Part shown: in pieces, positions 8,060 through 17,011 of the stretch
How the letters are laid out: the number at the start of each line of letters is the position of its first letter
How positions within the stretch are numbered: the stretch's first letter is position 1
Assembly (NCBI GenBank): GCA_900472625.1
Contig: UCIT01000017.1
Coordinates: 62,001-126,000, forward strand
Source of the DNA: Hyphomicrobiales bacterium
Lineage (GTDB): Bacteria > Pseudomonadota > Alphaproteobacteria > Rhizobiales > Rhizobiaceae
Direction of reading: 5' to 3'
DNA: 64,000 nucleotides
Notes under the pieces: generated by a model
What the model was told of the DNA's origin: nothing
The model's database searches: none
Seen by the model: the letters and a program-made list of their open reading frames with translations, nothing else
Translations under genes and position numbers: made by a program

Positions 8060-9685
8060 CTAAAGCCGAAACAACTGCAATATCTCGTCGGCGGAATTCC
8101 CAACCCGATTCTGGAGCCTGTCGACCTGCTCTTCGAGCGCGCGGCGCGCGGTGATATCCGTCATGACGCCGAACCAGCGATGGGCCTTACCATCTGCGCC
8201 GGGCGCTAGAACGGCCTCGCTTCTCACCCAGCGCCATCGGTCGTCCGACCATAGGATTCGAAACTCCGTCTGAAAGGATGTCCCGTCAGAGATTGTCGCC
8301 AACCATTCCTGCCGGACGCGGACCCGGTCCTCAGCATGCATGCGTTCATACCAGTTGCTGATGCGATCTTCGACCGCAACATGCGCGCCGCCGGATAGAG
8401 CCGGGCTCATGTAGTAGACTTCACCTGTCGTACGGGCTGCCCACGCGACATTGGGGCTGACCTCGATCGCGAGGCGGAAATGTTCCTCGTCGGCACGAAG
8501 TGCTGCCTCGGCAAGCTTGCGCCGGGTAACATCGATCAACGAGATCGATAGACCGAGCACGTCTCCCCCATCATCAACGATCCTGCTGCAGGAGAGAACA
8601 TAAGAGCGGTTGGTGCGCCGGTTGACCACTTCCCTCTCGATGACTGGCCTGCCCGCCAATATACGGCGAGCGATCCGTGCGACCACGGCACGCCTTCCCT
8701 CCGCAAAGGCATCGGCAGCGCTTTGGCCGATCAGGCATGTGCGCTCTTCGCCAATAACCCGGGCGTAACGATCATTGGCGCTGACGTAGCGGCCAGCGGT
8801 ATCCAGGAAAGCCAAGGCGATTGGCGCACCCTGATAGATCGTTTCCAGTTGGTGGAGCTTAATGAGCGGAGAGATGACGCCCCGCCGCGAAGGCATTTTC
8901 CCAGGCGGATAGAGTGAGTGATCCACAAGCTGCGCCGCCGGCATCGGCCTTCCCAACAGATATCCCTGGCCGATGTCGCAACCAAGTCGCTTCAAAATGA
9001 AAAGCTGGGCCGCTGTCTCCACGCCCTCCGCAACGACGGACATGCCAAGACTTTGCCCAAGGCCGACAACCGCGGCTACGATTTTGCGGCTACCAGGATC
9101 AGTTTCCATCGTTCTGACAAAACTGGCGTCGATCTTCAACTTGTCGAATGGAAAAGAGTGAAGTCGCGTCAGGCTGGAAAAGCCCGTGCCGAAATCATCA
9201 AGGGCTATGCCGAAGCCGGCCTGCTTGAACTTGCGAATTGTCGCAAGCGCAAGTGATTCATCGTCGATCAGCGCACTCTCGGTGATTTCGATGACAACGC
9301 GCTCAAAAGGCACACCTGCTTTTGCGATGGCGCCCGAGACGTCGTTGAACAAGGTCGCATTGCGCAACTGCACCGGCGACAGGTTGAAAGCCAGCGTGGC
9401 GTTGCGATCCAGCGACGTTGCATGCTGACACGCCTTGGCAATGATTTGCCGGGTCAGCTTGCCGATCAGCGAGTGCTCTTCGGCGATGGCGATGAAATCG
9501 ATAGGGCTGACCGGACCAAAAACCGGGTCCGTCCACCGTGCCAGTACTTCGTAGCCGACCGTCGTGTCTTCATCCAGGCGAATAAGCGGCTGGAACGCGG
9601 GCTCTATTTGGTGTCCAGATATCGCACGTTCGAGATCAGCAGCCGTTATTTGTCGCGTCACAGTTCTTCCCGTCAACATGTTCAT
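8060..9685 (-). CDS. EAL-domain c-di-GMP phosphodiesterase with two C-terminal PAS domains
   Basis: The protein (541 aa) has an EAL domain first (about 15-255) and two PAS/PAC domains after it (about 275-395 and 400-525). The EAL signature reads EVL (Glu46). Catalytic residues expected for hydrolysis are present: Asn101, Glu133, Asp163-Asp164 (DDFGTGFS), Lys184, Glu220 and Gln240. It should therefore cleave c-di-GMP. There is no GGDEF domain and no membrane segment, so sensing probably occurs in the PAS domains in the cytoplasm. The first ATG is at 9685; a GTG at 9778 would extend it by 31 residues. The domain order (output before sensors) is unusual. Confidence 0.85.
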   Translation of the reverse strand: MNMLTGRTVTRQITAADLERAISGHQIEPAFQPLIRLDEDTTVGYEVLARWTDPVFGPVSPIDFIAIAEEHSLIGKLTRQIIAKACQHATSLDRNATLAFNLSPVQLRNATLFNDVSGAIAKAGVPFERVVIEITESALIDDESLALATIRKFKQAGFGIALDDFGTGFSSLTRLHSFPFDKLKIDASFVRTMETDPGSRKIVAAVVGLGQSLGMSVVAEGVETAAQLFILKRLGCDIGQGYLLGRPMPAAQLVDHSLYPPGKMPSRRGVISPLIKLHQLETIYQGAPIALAFLDTAGRYVSANDRYARVIGEERTCLIGQSAADAFAEGRRAVVARIARRILAGRPVIEREVVNRRTNRSYVLSCSRIVDDGGDVLGLSISLIDVTRRKLAEAALRADEEHFRLAIEVSPNVAWAARTTGEVYYMSPALSGGAHVAVEDRISNWYERMHAEDRVRVRQEWLATISDGTSFQTEFRILWSDDRWRWVRSEAVLAPGADGKAHRWFGVMTDITARRALEEQVDRLQNRVGNSADEILQLFRL

Positions 9686-10077
9686 GCAATTCTTCAAGAC
9701 ACTCGACGCTCGACACCGTGCTTCGCAGAGACATCTATCACTAAAGCGACCTGTGCTGCTGGCTAACGCTTCCAACACAAGATCAACTTCTCTGTTTTTA
9801 CATTAAAATTTAGTAAAACAGTATGGCCTTGCAGTGCTTTGATCCAATCAAAAGGTGAGGAGTTCAGCACGAATTATCGCCACCTCAGCCATTAGATGAA
9901 GGGCTCACTACCCGAAGCAATCAGAGGTCGCGAAGCGTCTTTGCCGGCATTGTTGCCGCTATCGTCGTGCATGCCGAAGGCATTGCAAGGTCGGTCTGAA
10001 ACTATTCCATTTTTGTTGTGCCTCTCGCCGATCAGCCCGCGTAATGTCGAGATGTGACCAGGGTGGAAATCATTGCC
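9686..10077. other. Intergenic region, no gene seen
   Basis: This 390-bp gap separates the divergent EAL gene and the P1 peptidase gene. It contains an AT-rich stretch around 9795-9820 with a small inverted repeat (TTTTAC at 9796-9801, GTAAAA at 9813-9818), plausibly promoter DNA for the EAL gene. An open frame on the minus strand (9892-10425) is antisense to the peptidase and is not credible. Confidence 0.4.
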
Positions 10078-11127
10078 ATGACTGACGAAAAGCGCCTGCG
10101 ATTGCGATCGCTCGACATAACCATCGGCCATTTCGAGCCGGGGCCAGAGAATGCCATAACCGACGTCGCAGGTGTCACCGTCGGGCACGTCACCTGCATG
10201 GACGGAGCACAAACCCGAACGGGCGCGACGGCAATCCTTCCCCACGCCGGAAATCTTTTTCAGGACAAGGTTCCGGCCGGGTTTGCGGTGCTCAACGGCT
10301 TCGGAAAATTTGCGGGCTCCACGCAGATCGTCGAGCTCGGCGAGATCGAAACACCGATCGTCCTCACCAACACGCTTGCCGTTGGCCGCGCGATCGAGGC
10401 AATCAATCAATATACGCTGGCACAACTTGGCAACGAGCAGGTCGTGTCACTGAATGCCGTCGTCGGCGAGACCAACGATTCGGTGCTCAACGACATTCGT
10501 GCCCCGCGCCCCATGATCGACGAAATCCTGTCTGCTATATCGGCGGCAAAATCCGGTGCTGTGGATGAAGGCGCGGTTGGCGCAGGCACCGGCACTGTCG
10601 CCTTCGGCCTCAAGGGAGGCATCGGTACAAGCTCCAGGCTCGTCCCCATCGACAAAGAGACCTATACGGTCGGTGTGCTCGTACAATCCAACTATGGCGG
10701 TCGGCTGACCGTCGCCGATCGCGCCTATGAGGCCGAGCTGCAGCACGACAAGGATGGGTCAATTGTCATCGTCCTCGCAACGAACGCCCCACTCTGTTCG
10801 CGCAATCTGCAACGGTTGGCCGAGCGCTGCTTCGGCGGCCTGGCCCGCACCGGCGCCGCCCTAAGCAACGGCTCTGGCGACTACGCCTTGGCATTTTCGA
10901 CTGCCGCCTCCGTGCGTCGCACGCCTGCACGGCGGAAGGCGATCGCGGAGATTGCGACGCTGTCGAACGATGTCGTGTCACCGTTGTTCGAGGCCGCCAT
11001 CGAAACCACGGAAGAAGCGATCATCAATTCGCTGACCATGGCAACGACGACCAGCGGTTTCAATGCCCGGACGGGCAAGGCCTCGACCGTCCGGGCCATC
11101 TCTCTTCGCGCTCTCAGTAAGCGCTGA
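10078..11127 (+). CDS. P1 family aminopeptidase (DmpA/BapA type, self-cleaving)
   Basis: The 349-aa protein is of the L-aminopeptidase D-esterase/amidase family, N-terminal nucleophile enzymes that autocleave before a serine. The predicted cleavage point is Gly227-Ser228 in KDGSIVIVLATNAPL. The upstream ITDVAGVTVGHVT and LTNTLAVG segments are typical. Start 10078 (ATG) is preferred over a GTG at 10054 because AGGGTGG precedes it. It is followed after 26 bases by the D-amino acid aminotransferase gene, so both are probably one operon. The context suggests trimming of peptides that contain D-residues or beta-amino acids (inference). Confidence 0.85.
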   Translation: MTDEKRLRLRSLDITIGHFEPGPENAITDVAGVTVGHVTCMDGAQTRTGATAILPHAGNLFQDKVPAGFAVLNGFGKFAGSTQIVELGEIETPIVLTNTLAVGRAIEAINQYTLAQLGNEQVVSLNAVVGETNDSVLNDIRAPRPMIDEILSAISAAKSGAVDEGAVGAGTGTVAFGLKGGIGTSSRLVPIDKETYTVGVLVQSNYGGRLTVADRAYEAELQHDKDGSIVIVLATNAPLCSRNLQRLAERCFGGLARTGAALSNGSGDYALAFSTAASVRRTPARRKAIAEIATLSNDVVSPLFEAAIETTEEAIINSLTMATTTSGFNARTGKASTVRAISLRALSKR

Positions 11128-11153
11128 CCCACATTTCATCATCAGGAGTTTCC

Positions 11154-12020
11154 ATGCCTGCCAAGACTGCCCGCATCGTCTATCTCAACGGTGCCTTCCT
11201 GCCCGAGAACGAAGCCCATCTGTCGATCTTCGATCGCGGATTTCTATTCGGAGATGGCATCTACGAAGTCACCGCCGTGCTTGACGGCAAGCTGATCGAC
11301 AGTGCGCTGCACATGGCGCGCCTGGAACGCAGCGTTGGCGAAATCGGCGGGCGCCTGCCTCTGACCACGGACGAGATCGTAGCGATCGAAAAGCGGCTGG
11401 TGGCGGACAACAAGCTGACCGAAGGGGTCGTCTACCTGCAGTACACACGTGGCGCAGAGGATCGAAACTTCTTCTATTCGGACGATCTGCAACCGACCCT
11501 GTTGCTGTTTACGCAGGTGAAGACGCTTGAGCATGTGGCCGCCGTCGACACCGGCCTCAAGGTCAAGCTCATGCCGGACCAGCGCTGGGCACGACGCGAC
11601 ATCAAGTCGGTGGGCCTGCTACCGCAGGTCCTTGCCAAGCGCGATGCGAAAGCTGCGGGCTTCGACGAGGCCTGGATGGTCGAAGACGGGCTGATCACCG
11701 AGGGCGCATCCTCCACCGCCTATATCGTCACCCATGACGACAGGATCATCACCCGGGGAAATGGCAATGCCACCCTGCCCGGCTGCACCCGCCTTGCGGT
11801 GCTGGAGCTTGCTCGCGAGCAGGGGCTGACGATCGAAGAGCGCCCTTTCACCGTCGAGGAAGCCAAGGCCGCGCGCGAAGCATGCCTGACCAGCGCCTCG
11901 AACTTCATCGTGCCGATCACCAATATGGACGGCGCGCCCGTGGGCGACGGTAAGCCTGGACCGATGTTCAATCGGCTGCGGGTTCTCTACATGGAAAACG
12001 CACGCCGTACGGCGATCTGA
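11154..12020 (+). CDS. dat: D-amino acid aminotransferase (class IV PLP enzyme)
   Basis: The 288-aa protein is of fold-type IV. Lys151 in RRDIKSVGLL is the expected PLP-binding lysine, Glu183 lies in VEDGLITEGASST, and the N-terminal FDRGFLFGDGIYEV is the family signature. It would move the amino group between D-amino acids and 2-oxo acids in the cytoplasm. A clear ribosome binding site (AGGAG, 5-6 bases upstream) fixes the start. Together with the preceding P1 peptidase and the D-aminopeptidase-like gene downstream, it fits catabolism of D-amino acids released from imported peptides. A branched-chain aminotransferase is less likely given length and motifs. Confidence 0.85.
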   Translation: MPAKTARIVYLNGAFLPENEAHLSIFDRGFLFGDGIYEVTAVLDGKLIDSALHMARLERSVGEIGGRLPLTTDEIVAIEKRLVADNKLTEGVVYLQYTRGAEDRNFFYSDDLQPTLLLFTQVKTLEHVAAVDTGLKVKLMPDQRWARRDIKSVGLLPQVLAKRDAKAAGFDEAWMVEDGLITEGASSTAYIVTHDDRIITRGNGNATLPGCTRLAVLELAREQGLTIEERPFTVEEAKAAREACLTSASNFIVPITNMDGAPVGDGKPGPMFNRLRVLYMENARRTAI

Positions 12021-12047
12021 GAAACAGCCGGGAAGGCCTCGGCAGCG

Positions 12048-12932
12048 TCACCCCTCGTCGAGCAGCGACCAGATGCGCTCGACGATCGGCCGCCGGTTTT
12101 CCCGGGATCGATAAAGCCGGATTTCGACGTCGATGTCCCAATCAGGATCGGCGGCCCGCACGAGGCTGCCGTCCTTCAGCTCCGCGCTGACCAGACTTTC
12201 CGGGATCCAGGCGAGCCCCCAGCCTGCCATCACCATGCCCTTCAGCCCGACCGACATGCTACCGACATGCACGCGGTTCTCAGCAGGCAGCCGTGCGGCG
12301 ATGGCCCCGTCGATCAGTTGTCCGAAGAACGACAGCTTCTGATAGCTGACATGTGCAAAGCCCGGCTGAACGGTGTGCAGCGCCTGGCCATCGGCATCGG
12401 GCACGCTGACCGGCACGATGTTTTCATGTCCGAGAGTGTGATGCTCGAACTGCGCATCGAGCAGCATCGGAACATGGATGTGCTGATAGGTCAGCAAAAA
12501 ATCTGAGTCCCCGTCAATAAGCGAGGTAAGATTCTCCTCGATGCTGCCCGAGTCTGGCCGCAAGTGGGAGACGATCGGACCGGTTTGGGCGCTGATGCGG
12601 TTCAGCCAGTCCGGGAAGAAGGAAAAGGATAGGGTGTGCAGCGCCGTCAGCGTGACGGTGCGCGCGCCGGTTCCGTCCTCGTGCTGCAGATTGCGCCGCG
12701 CCTGATAGAGCTGTTGCAGGGTCTGTTCCGCGACCGGGACGAAACGCTGGCCGGCATCAGTGAGCCTCGAGGGATAGGTGGCGCGATCGATCAGGCTGGT
12801 GCCGACCCAACCTTCCAGCTGCCGGATACGGCGACTGAAGGCGGACTGGGTGACGTTGCGCTCATCCGCTGCCTTGGAAAAGTTCAGCGTTCCGGCCAGC
12901 GCCAGAAAATCTTCAAGCCATTTGACTTCCAA
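12048..12932 (-). CDS. LysR family transcriptional regulator (TTG start)
   Basis: The 294-aa protein has the LysR N-terminal helix-turn-helix (FLALAGTLNFSKAADERNVT, QSAFSRRIRQLE) and a substrate-binding effector domain. No ATG fits. Two adjacent TTG codons (12935, 12932) follow a perfect AGGAG at 12943-12939, and the second, at six bases spacing, is preferred. It is convergent with the aminotransferase gene and separated from the dap-ABC operon by a terminator hairpin, so it probably regulates both flanking units (inference). Weak TTG initiation would keep regulator levels low. Confidence 0.85.
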   Translation of the reverse strand: MEVKWLEDFLALAGTLNFSKAADERNVTQSAFSRRIRQLEGWVGTSLIDRATYPSRLTDAGQRFVPVAEQTLQQLYQARRNLQHEDGTGARTVTLTALHTLSFSFFPDWLNRISAQTGPIVSHLRPDSGSIEENLTSLIDGDSDFLLTYQHIHVPMLLDAQFEHHTLGHENIVPVSVPDADGQALHTVQPGFAHVSYQKLSFFGQLIDGAIAARLPAENRVHVGSMSVGLKGMVMAGWGLAWIPESLVSAELKDGSLVRAADPDWDIDVEIRLYRSRENRRPIVERIWSLLDEG

Positions 12933-12942
12933 CAAAAGCTCC

Positions 12943-12968
12943 TAAAAAGAGACCGGCTCTTAAGCCGG
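12943..12968 (-). terminator. Intrinsic terminator after the D-aminopeptidase operon
   Basis: The perfect 6-bp stem CCGGCT/AGCCGG (12953-12958, 12963-12968) has a 4-nt loop. On the minus strand it is followed by TCTCTTTTT, so it ends transcription coming from the D-aminopeptidase gene. On the plus strand a weaker T-run (CCTTTTCTT) also follows, but no plus-strand gene ends here. Confidence 0.7.
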
Positions 12969-13001
12969 CCTTTTCTTGGTCCCATTGGCGATCGAATGCA
13001 A

Positions 13002-14510
13002 TCAGCCGGCGCGGCGATATTCGATCATTCGAGCACGGCTCAGCACCAGTTCCAGGCGATCGTCGGCCAACATATGCAGGCAGACGCGTTTGGTCCACGG
13101 GCCGTCCCGGAGCGTAAAGAGGTAGCGGCCATTGCCGAGCGGCGTCAGCGGCATGCGGTGGCGGTTGGGACCGACCCCCATGACGAGATCGGCGCCATCG
13201 AGCTCGAAGAAAGCCCCCTCTGTCGATTCCCACCGTCCTGCGAGCGACGCCGGCACGCCATCGTTACGGGCGGGAGCGAACCGCCGCACGGCATGGCCGA
13301 TTTCGCCGACAATGGCATCGCCGTCCATCTTGAGCAGCATCGGCGACGACGCGGAACGAGAAGAAACCCAGCCGTCACTATCTTCGTAGACCGTATCACC
13401 GGCATCGAGATAGGTGACCGTGCTGCCATCGACCGAAATCCACCACGGACCGCTTTCGGTGACATAGACGCCGGGCGCCAGCGCCGCCGATGGGCGTGGC
13501 AGGCATAGTCCGGTGAGTGCGGCCATGCATTCTATCGCGATCTTGTGGCCGTTGGCGTCCTCTCTGTTCGAGGCGACCACGAAGCCCGCACCCGTGGACG
13601 GATCGAGCAGGAAATAAGTCTTGTAGCCTGGATGCGAACCGCCGTGGCCGGTGAGAACGCGGCCGTTGAGAATAGTGCGGCGAAGGCCGAGCCCATAACC
13701 GCTTTCGCGACCGTCGACCAGTTTGCGGGGCGCGCAAAGCTTCTCAAGCACACCGGCGAAAGCGCCTTCGCCAGCCATAAGAGCGCGCAGCCAGTTGGCC
13801 AGGCTCTCGGTGCTTCCGGTCAAGCTTCCGGACGCCGAGATATGAAGGCCTGCCGCCGAGAGCTGCCATTTGCTTCCATCGTGCCAGTAGCCAGGGACGA
13901 GCCCCTCGACAGCGTCGTTCCAGACGTCGGGCGCATCGAAGGCAGCATCGGCCTGGCTGCCAAGATCGCGAATAAAATTGCGAAAGTAGACCCCCTTGCG
14001 CTCCAGTGCCGCCTCGACCAGACGGTAGCCGGTGTTCGAGTAGCACACCTCGGTACCAGCCTCGTAGTTCAGGCGGTTTTGTCGGGCAAGGAACTGCAAC
14101 AAAGGACCAGCCTTCGTCTCGGTGTAGACGGAGAGCCCTAGCAGCGACAGGCATTCGCGGGTATCCGGCAAACCGCCGCTCATGTCGAGCGCCTGGCCAA
14201 CTGTGACGCTGGCCAACGGCTCCTGCAGTTCAGGCAAGTGGAGACCCAGGGGATCTTCCAGGTCGACTAGGTGAGAATAGGCCAGCACCATGGTGCAAAA
14301 CGCGTGCTTGGTGACGGAGGCATAGCGGCTTACACTGCGCGTCGTAAACGGTGTCAGCGTGGCAAGGCTTTCGACACCGCCCGCATGCGCGAACCGGAAG
14401 CCGTTCCTGTCGAAACCGATGACAGCCCCGCCCGGCTCAGCAGCGCCCCACTGATCCACGAAGGTGCTGGCGATCGCGGCGGCGGCGTTCCAGTTCAATG
14501 CTTCCGACAT
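13002..14510 (-). CDS. dap: D-aminopeptidase-like serine hydrolase (class C beta-lactamase fold)
   Basis: The 502-aa protein has a penicillin-binding fold: Ser65-x-x-Lys68 (SVTK), Tyr157-x-Asn159 (YSN) and His289-Gly-Gly (HGGSH). These are followed by two C-terminal beta-barrel-like segments (about 340-500). Length and spacing closely match the Ochrobactrum D-aminopeptidase (about 520 aa; Ser62, Lys65, Tyr153, His287), which releases N-terminal D-residues. No signal peptide is visible, so it should be cytoplasmic. It is the last gene of the ABC-transporter operon, 29 bases after the ATPase gene. The start at 14510 gives MSEALNWN; longer forms are not supported. Confidence 0.8.
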   Translation of the reverse strand: MSEALNWNAAAAIASTFVDQWGAAEPGGAVIGFDRNGFRFAHAGGVESLATLTPFTTRSVSRYASVTKHAFCTMVLAYSHLVDLEDPLGLHLPELQEPLASVTVGQALDMSGGLPDTRECLSLLGLSVYTETKAGPLLQFLARQNRLNYEAGTEVCYSNTGYRLVEAALERKGVYFRNFIRDLGSQADAAFDAPDVWNDAVEGLVPGYWHDGSKWQLSAAGLHISASGSLTGSTESLANWLRALMAGEGAFAGVLEKLCAPRKLVDGRESGYGLGLRRTILNGRVLTGHGGSHPGYKTYFLLDPSTGAGFVVASNREDANGHKIAIECMAALTGLCLPRPSAALAPGVYVTESGPWWISVDGSTVTYLDAGDTVYEDSDGWVSSRSASSPMLLKMDGDAIVGEIGHAVRRFAPARNDGVPASLAGRWESTEGAFFELDGADLVMGVGPNRHRMPLTPLGNGRYLFTLRDGPWTKRVCLHMLADDRLELVLSRARMIEYRRAG

Positions 14511-14539
14511 GGCTGATCCTCGATTGGCAGGTTGCGACG

Positions 14540-15283
14540 TCAGGCCGGCTCTTCGAGCTCGACGCTGAGGCTGCGCAGTTCCTTGGTGTGGGAATGTTCG
14601 ACCTTGCCCAGGCGCAGGTTGTCTACCGACACCTGCTCGACCATCTGTCCATCGATCATCACGCCCACCATCCCGCACAGATGCGCGATCACGCTCAGAT
14701 TGTGGCTGACCATGACGTAGGTAAGTCCTCGCTCGACCCGCAGATCAGCAAGCAGGTTCAGGATTTCCGCCTGCACCGACACGTCGAGCGCACTGGTCGG
14801 CTCGTCGAGCAGCAGCACCCGCGGTTCTGCAATCAGCGCCCGGGCGATGGCGACACGCTGGCGCTGGCCACCAGAGAGCTGATGCGGATAGCGGAAACGG
14901 ACGCTCTGCGGCAGGGTTACATCCGACAGAGCCCGGGCAATCCGCTTCTCGATTCCGTCGAGCCCATGAACCAACGGAAGTTCGCTGAGGATACGGTCGA
15001 TCGTCTGGCGTGGATGGAGAGAACCGTAAGGGTCCTGGAACACCATCTGCACTTTTCGAAAGAAGGCAGGCGGCCGCTTCGCTTCGACGGGCTCGCCGGA
15101 GAAGGCAATCCGGCCTTCCCAAGACTGGTTCAAGCCCGCCATGGCGCGCAAGACAGTCGACTTGCCAGAGCCGCTTTCGCCGACGATGCCAAAACTCTCG
15201 CCCTCGGCGACCGCGAACGAGATTCCCTTCACCACTTCGTGCTCGCCGAAGCGGATGCGCAGGTCGTCGATCTCTATGGTCAT
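14540..15283 (-). CDS. Dipeptide/oligopeptide ABC transporter ATPase (DppF/OppF type)
   Basis: The ATPase is 247 aa. The Walker A is GESGSGKST, the signature LSGGQRQRVAIARAL, the Walker B VLLLDEPTSALD and the H-loop VSHN. The start at 15283 forms an ATGA overlap with the stop of the preceding ATPase gene, with GGAG eight bases upstream; a GTG at 15292 is less likely. Shorter than typical OppF, it ends soon after a degenerate HPY-like segment (HSHTKEL). It energises the importer encoded upstream. Confidence 0.9.
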   Translation of the reverse strand: MTIEIDDLRIRFGEHEVVKGISFAVAEGESFGIVGESGSGKSTVLRAMAGLNQSWEGRIAFSGEPVEAKRPPAFFRKVQMVFQDPYGSLHPRQTIDRILSELPLVHGLDGIEKRIARALSDVTLPQSVRFRYPHQLSGGQRQRVAIARALIAEPRVLLLDEPTSALDVSVQAEILNLLADLRVERGLTYVMVSHNLSVIAHLCGMVGVMIDGQMVEQVSVDNLRLGKVEHSHTKELRSLSVELEEPA

Positions 15284-16107
15284 TTCAGCCACTCCGGATC
15301 ACGGGCGAGGACAGGAAGGCGCTCTCTCGGATGGGTGAGAGATGGGATGCAGTTCAGGAGACCCTTGGTGTAAGGGTGCTTGGCGCTCAGAAGCTCGGAC
15401 GCGTTAAGTTCCTCGAGCACCCGACCGGAATACATGACGGCGACACGGTCGCAGAAGTGCGAGACAAGCGGCAGGTCGTGGCTGATCAGAAGCAGGCCCA
15501 TACCGCGTTCCGACACCAGTTCCTCGATCAGGTGCAGGATTTCCGCCTGGACAGTCGCGTCGAGCGCGCTGGTTGGCTCGTCGGCAATCAGAAGCTCGGG
15601 ATCCGGTGCCAGCATCATCGCGATCATCACGCGCTGGCCCATGCCGCCGGAGACCTCGTGCGGGTAGGATGTCGCGACTTTGACGGGATCGCGGATCTTG
15701 ACCTGTTCGAGAAGATTGATGGCGGCTTCAAGTGCTTCACGGCGGCTGCCGCCCTTGTGGGTACGCCATGACTCCGCCACCTGGCTGCCGATCGACTTGA
15801 CCGGATTGAGCGAATATTTCGGATCCTGCAGGATAAATCCGGCGCGCTTGCCGCGGAGCTGACGCATCTGCTTTTCGCTGGCCGACAGGACGTCGATGCC
15901 GTCGAAGGACAGCGTGTCCGCTTCGATGCGGGCCTGCGATGGCAGCAGCTTCATCAGGGCCCGCGCCGTCAGGCTTTTTCCCGATCCGCTTTCACCGACG
16001 ATGCCGAGTTTTTCGGTGCCGAGTTGGATGGACACGCCCTTGACAGCCTCGGTGAGGCCGCTGCGTGTCTTGAATCCGATCCTGAGGTTCTTGATATCGA
16101 CAAGCAT
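15280..16107 (-). CDS. Dipeptide/oligopeptide ABC transporter ATPase (DppD/OppD type)
   Basis: The ATPase is 275 aa. The Walker A is GESGSGKS, the signature VSGGMGQRVMIAMML and the Walker B LLIADEPTSALD. The C-terminal HPYTKGLLNCIPSL is the oligopeptide-transporter motif. The start at 16107 is four bases after the permease stop, with AGGAG nine bases upstream. Forms a heterodimer with the product of 14540-15283. Confidence 0.9.
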   Translation of the reverse strand: MLVDIKNLRIGFKTRSGLTEAVKGVSIQLGTEKLGIVGESGSGKSLTARALMKLLPSQARIEADTLSFDGIDVLSASEKQMRQLRGKRAGFILQDPKYSLNPVKSIGSQVAESWRTHKGGSRREALEAAINLLEQVKIRDPVKVATSYPHEVSGGMGQRVMIAMMLAPDPELLIADEPTSALDATVQAEILHLIEELVSERGMGLLLISHDLPLVSHFCDRVAVMYSGRVLEELNASELLSAKHPYTKGLLNCIPSLTHPRERLPVLARDPEWLK

Positions 16108-16111
16108 GATC

Positions 16112-17011
16112 TCAACTCTCCTTCGGATCGAGAACGTCGCGCAACGCGTCGCCGATGAAGTTGAAGGCAAGCGAAACCAGAAAAATGGCGATCCCCGGAA
16201 TTGTCGCGACCCACCATTGGTCGAAAATGAACCGCTTGGCGGTAGCGATCATCGCACCCCATTCCGGTGATGGCGGCTGCGCGCCCATGCCGAGGAAGCC
16301 GAGGCTGGCCGCGGTGATGATGATCGAGCTCATGTCGAGCGTGACACGCACGACCAGGCTTGGAATGCAGAGAGGCGCGATATGGCGGAAAATAATGCGC
16401 CAGGCGGATCCGCCGGTCAGCCGGTAGGCGGCAATGAAATCGCTACCGCGCACGGTCATCGTCTCAGCGCGCGCCAAGCGCGCGTAGGGCGGCCAAGCCG
16501 TCAGCGCGATTGCTAGCACCGCACTTTCGATGCCCGGCGTCAACGCCGCCACAAAGGCCAACGCCAGCACAAGCCGGGGAAATGCTAGAAAAATATCCGT
16601 GAGCCGCATCAGGATGGTATCGACGATGCCCCCGAAATAGCCGGCAATGCAGCCGATCGCCAGGCCAATCGGGGCGACCAGCACCACGACCGCGATGACC
16701 ATGCCGAGTGTGACGCGACCGCCATAGACAATCCGTGAATAGATATCGCGACCAAGTTCGTCCGTCCCGAACCAATGAACGGCGCTTGGTCGCGCCAGGC
16801 GGTTTGCCAGGTCCTGCGTCGCGGGGTCGTGGGTGGCCAGAAGCGGAGCAAAGATCGCAATCGCCACGAACACCGCGATGATCGACAACCCGATCATGCC
16901 CAATGGGTTGGTGCGCAGCTTCAACCATGTGCGGTAGCGGTTTCCCCAAGCGGCCTGGCGGCGCGAGGACGGCGATTCATCCAGCGCCCAGTTCGTAAAC
17001 GTGGTGATCAT
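16112..17011 (-). CDS. Dipeptide ABC transporter permease (DppC type)
   Basis: The permease is 299 aa. An N-terminal membrane segment (about 40-60) precedes the linker HWFGTDELGRDIYSRI, a DppC hallmark. Five further membrane helices follow, with the EAA-type loop (ARAETMTVRGSDFIAAYRLTG) that contacts the ATPases. The start overlaps the stop of the dppB-like gene by ATGA. Confidence 0.9.
   Translation of the reverse strand: MITTFTNWALDESPSSRRQAAWGNRYRTWLKLRTNPLGMIGLSIIAVFVAIAIFAPLLATHDPATQDLANRLARPSAVHWFGTDELGRDIYSRIVYGGRVTLGMVIAVVVLVAPIGLAIGCIAGYFGGIVDTILMRLTDIFLAFPRLVLALAFVAALTPGIESAVLAIALTAWPPYARLARAETMTVRGSDFIAAYRLTGGSAWRIIFRHIAPLCIPSLVVRVTLDMSSIIITAASLGFLGMGAQPPSPEWGAMIATAKRFIFDQWWVATIPGIAIFLVSLAFNFIGDALRDVLDPKES

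Noticed and set aside
9892..10425. Minus-strand frame of 177 codons upstream of the P1 peptidase
   Set aside because: It covers part of the peptidase gene in antisense and has no recognisable motif.
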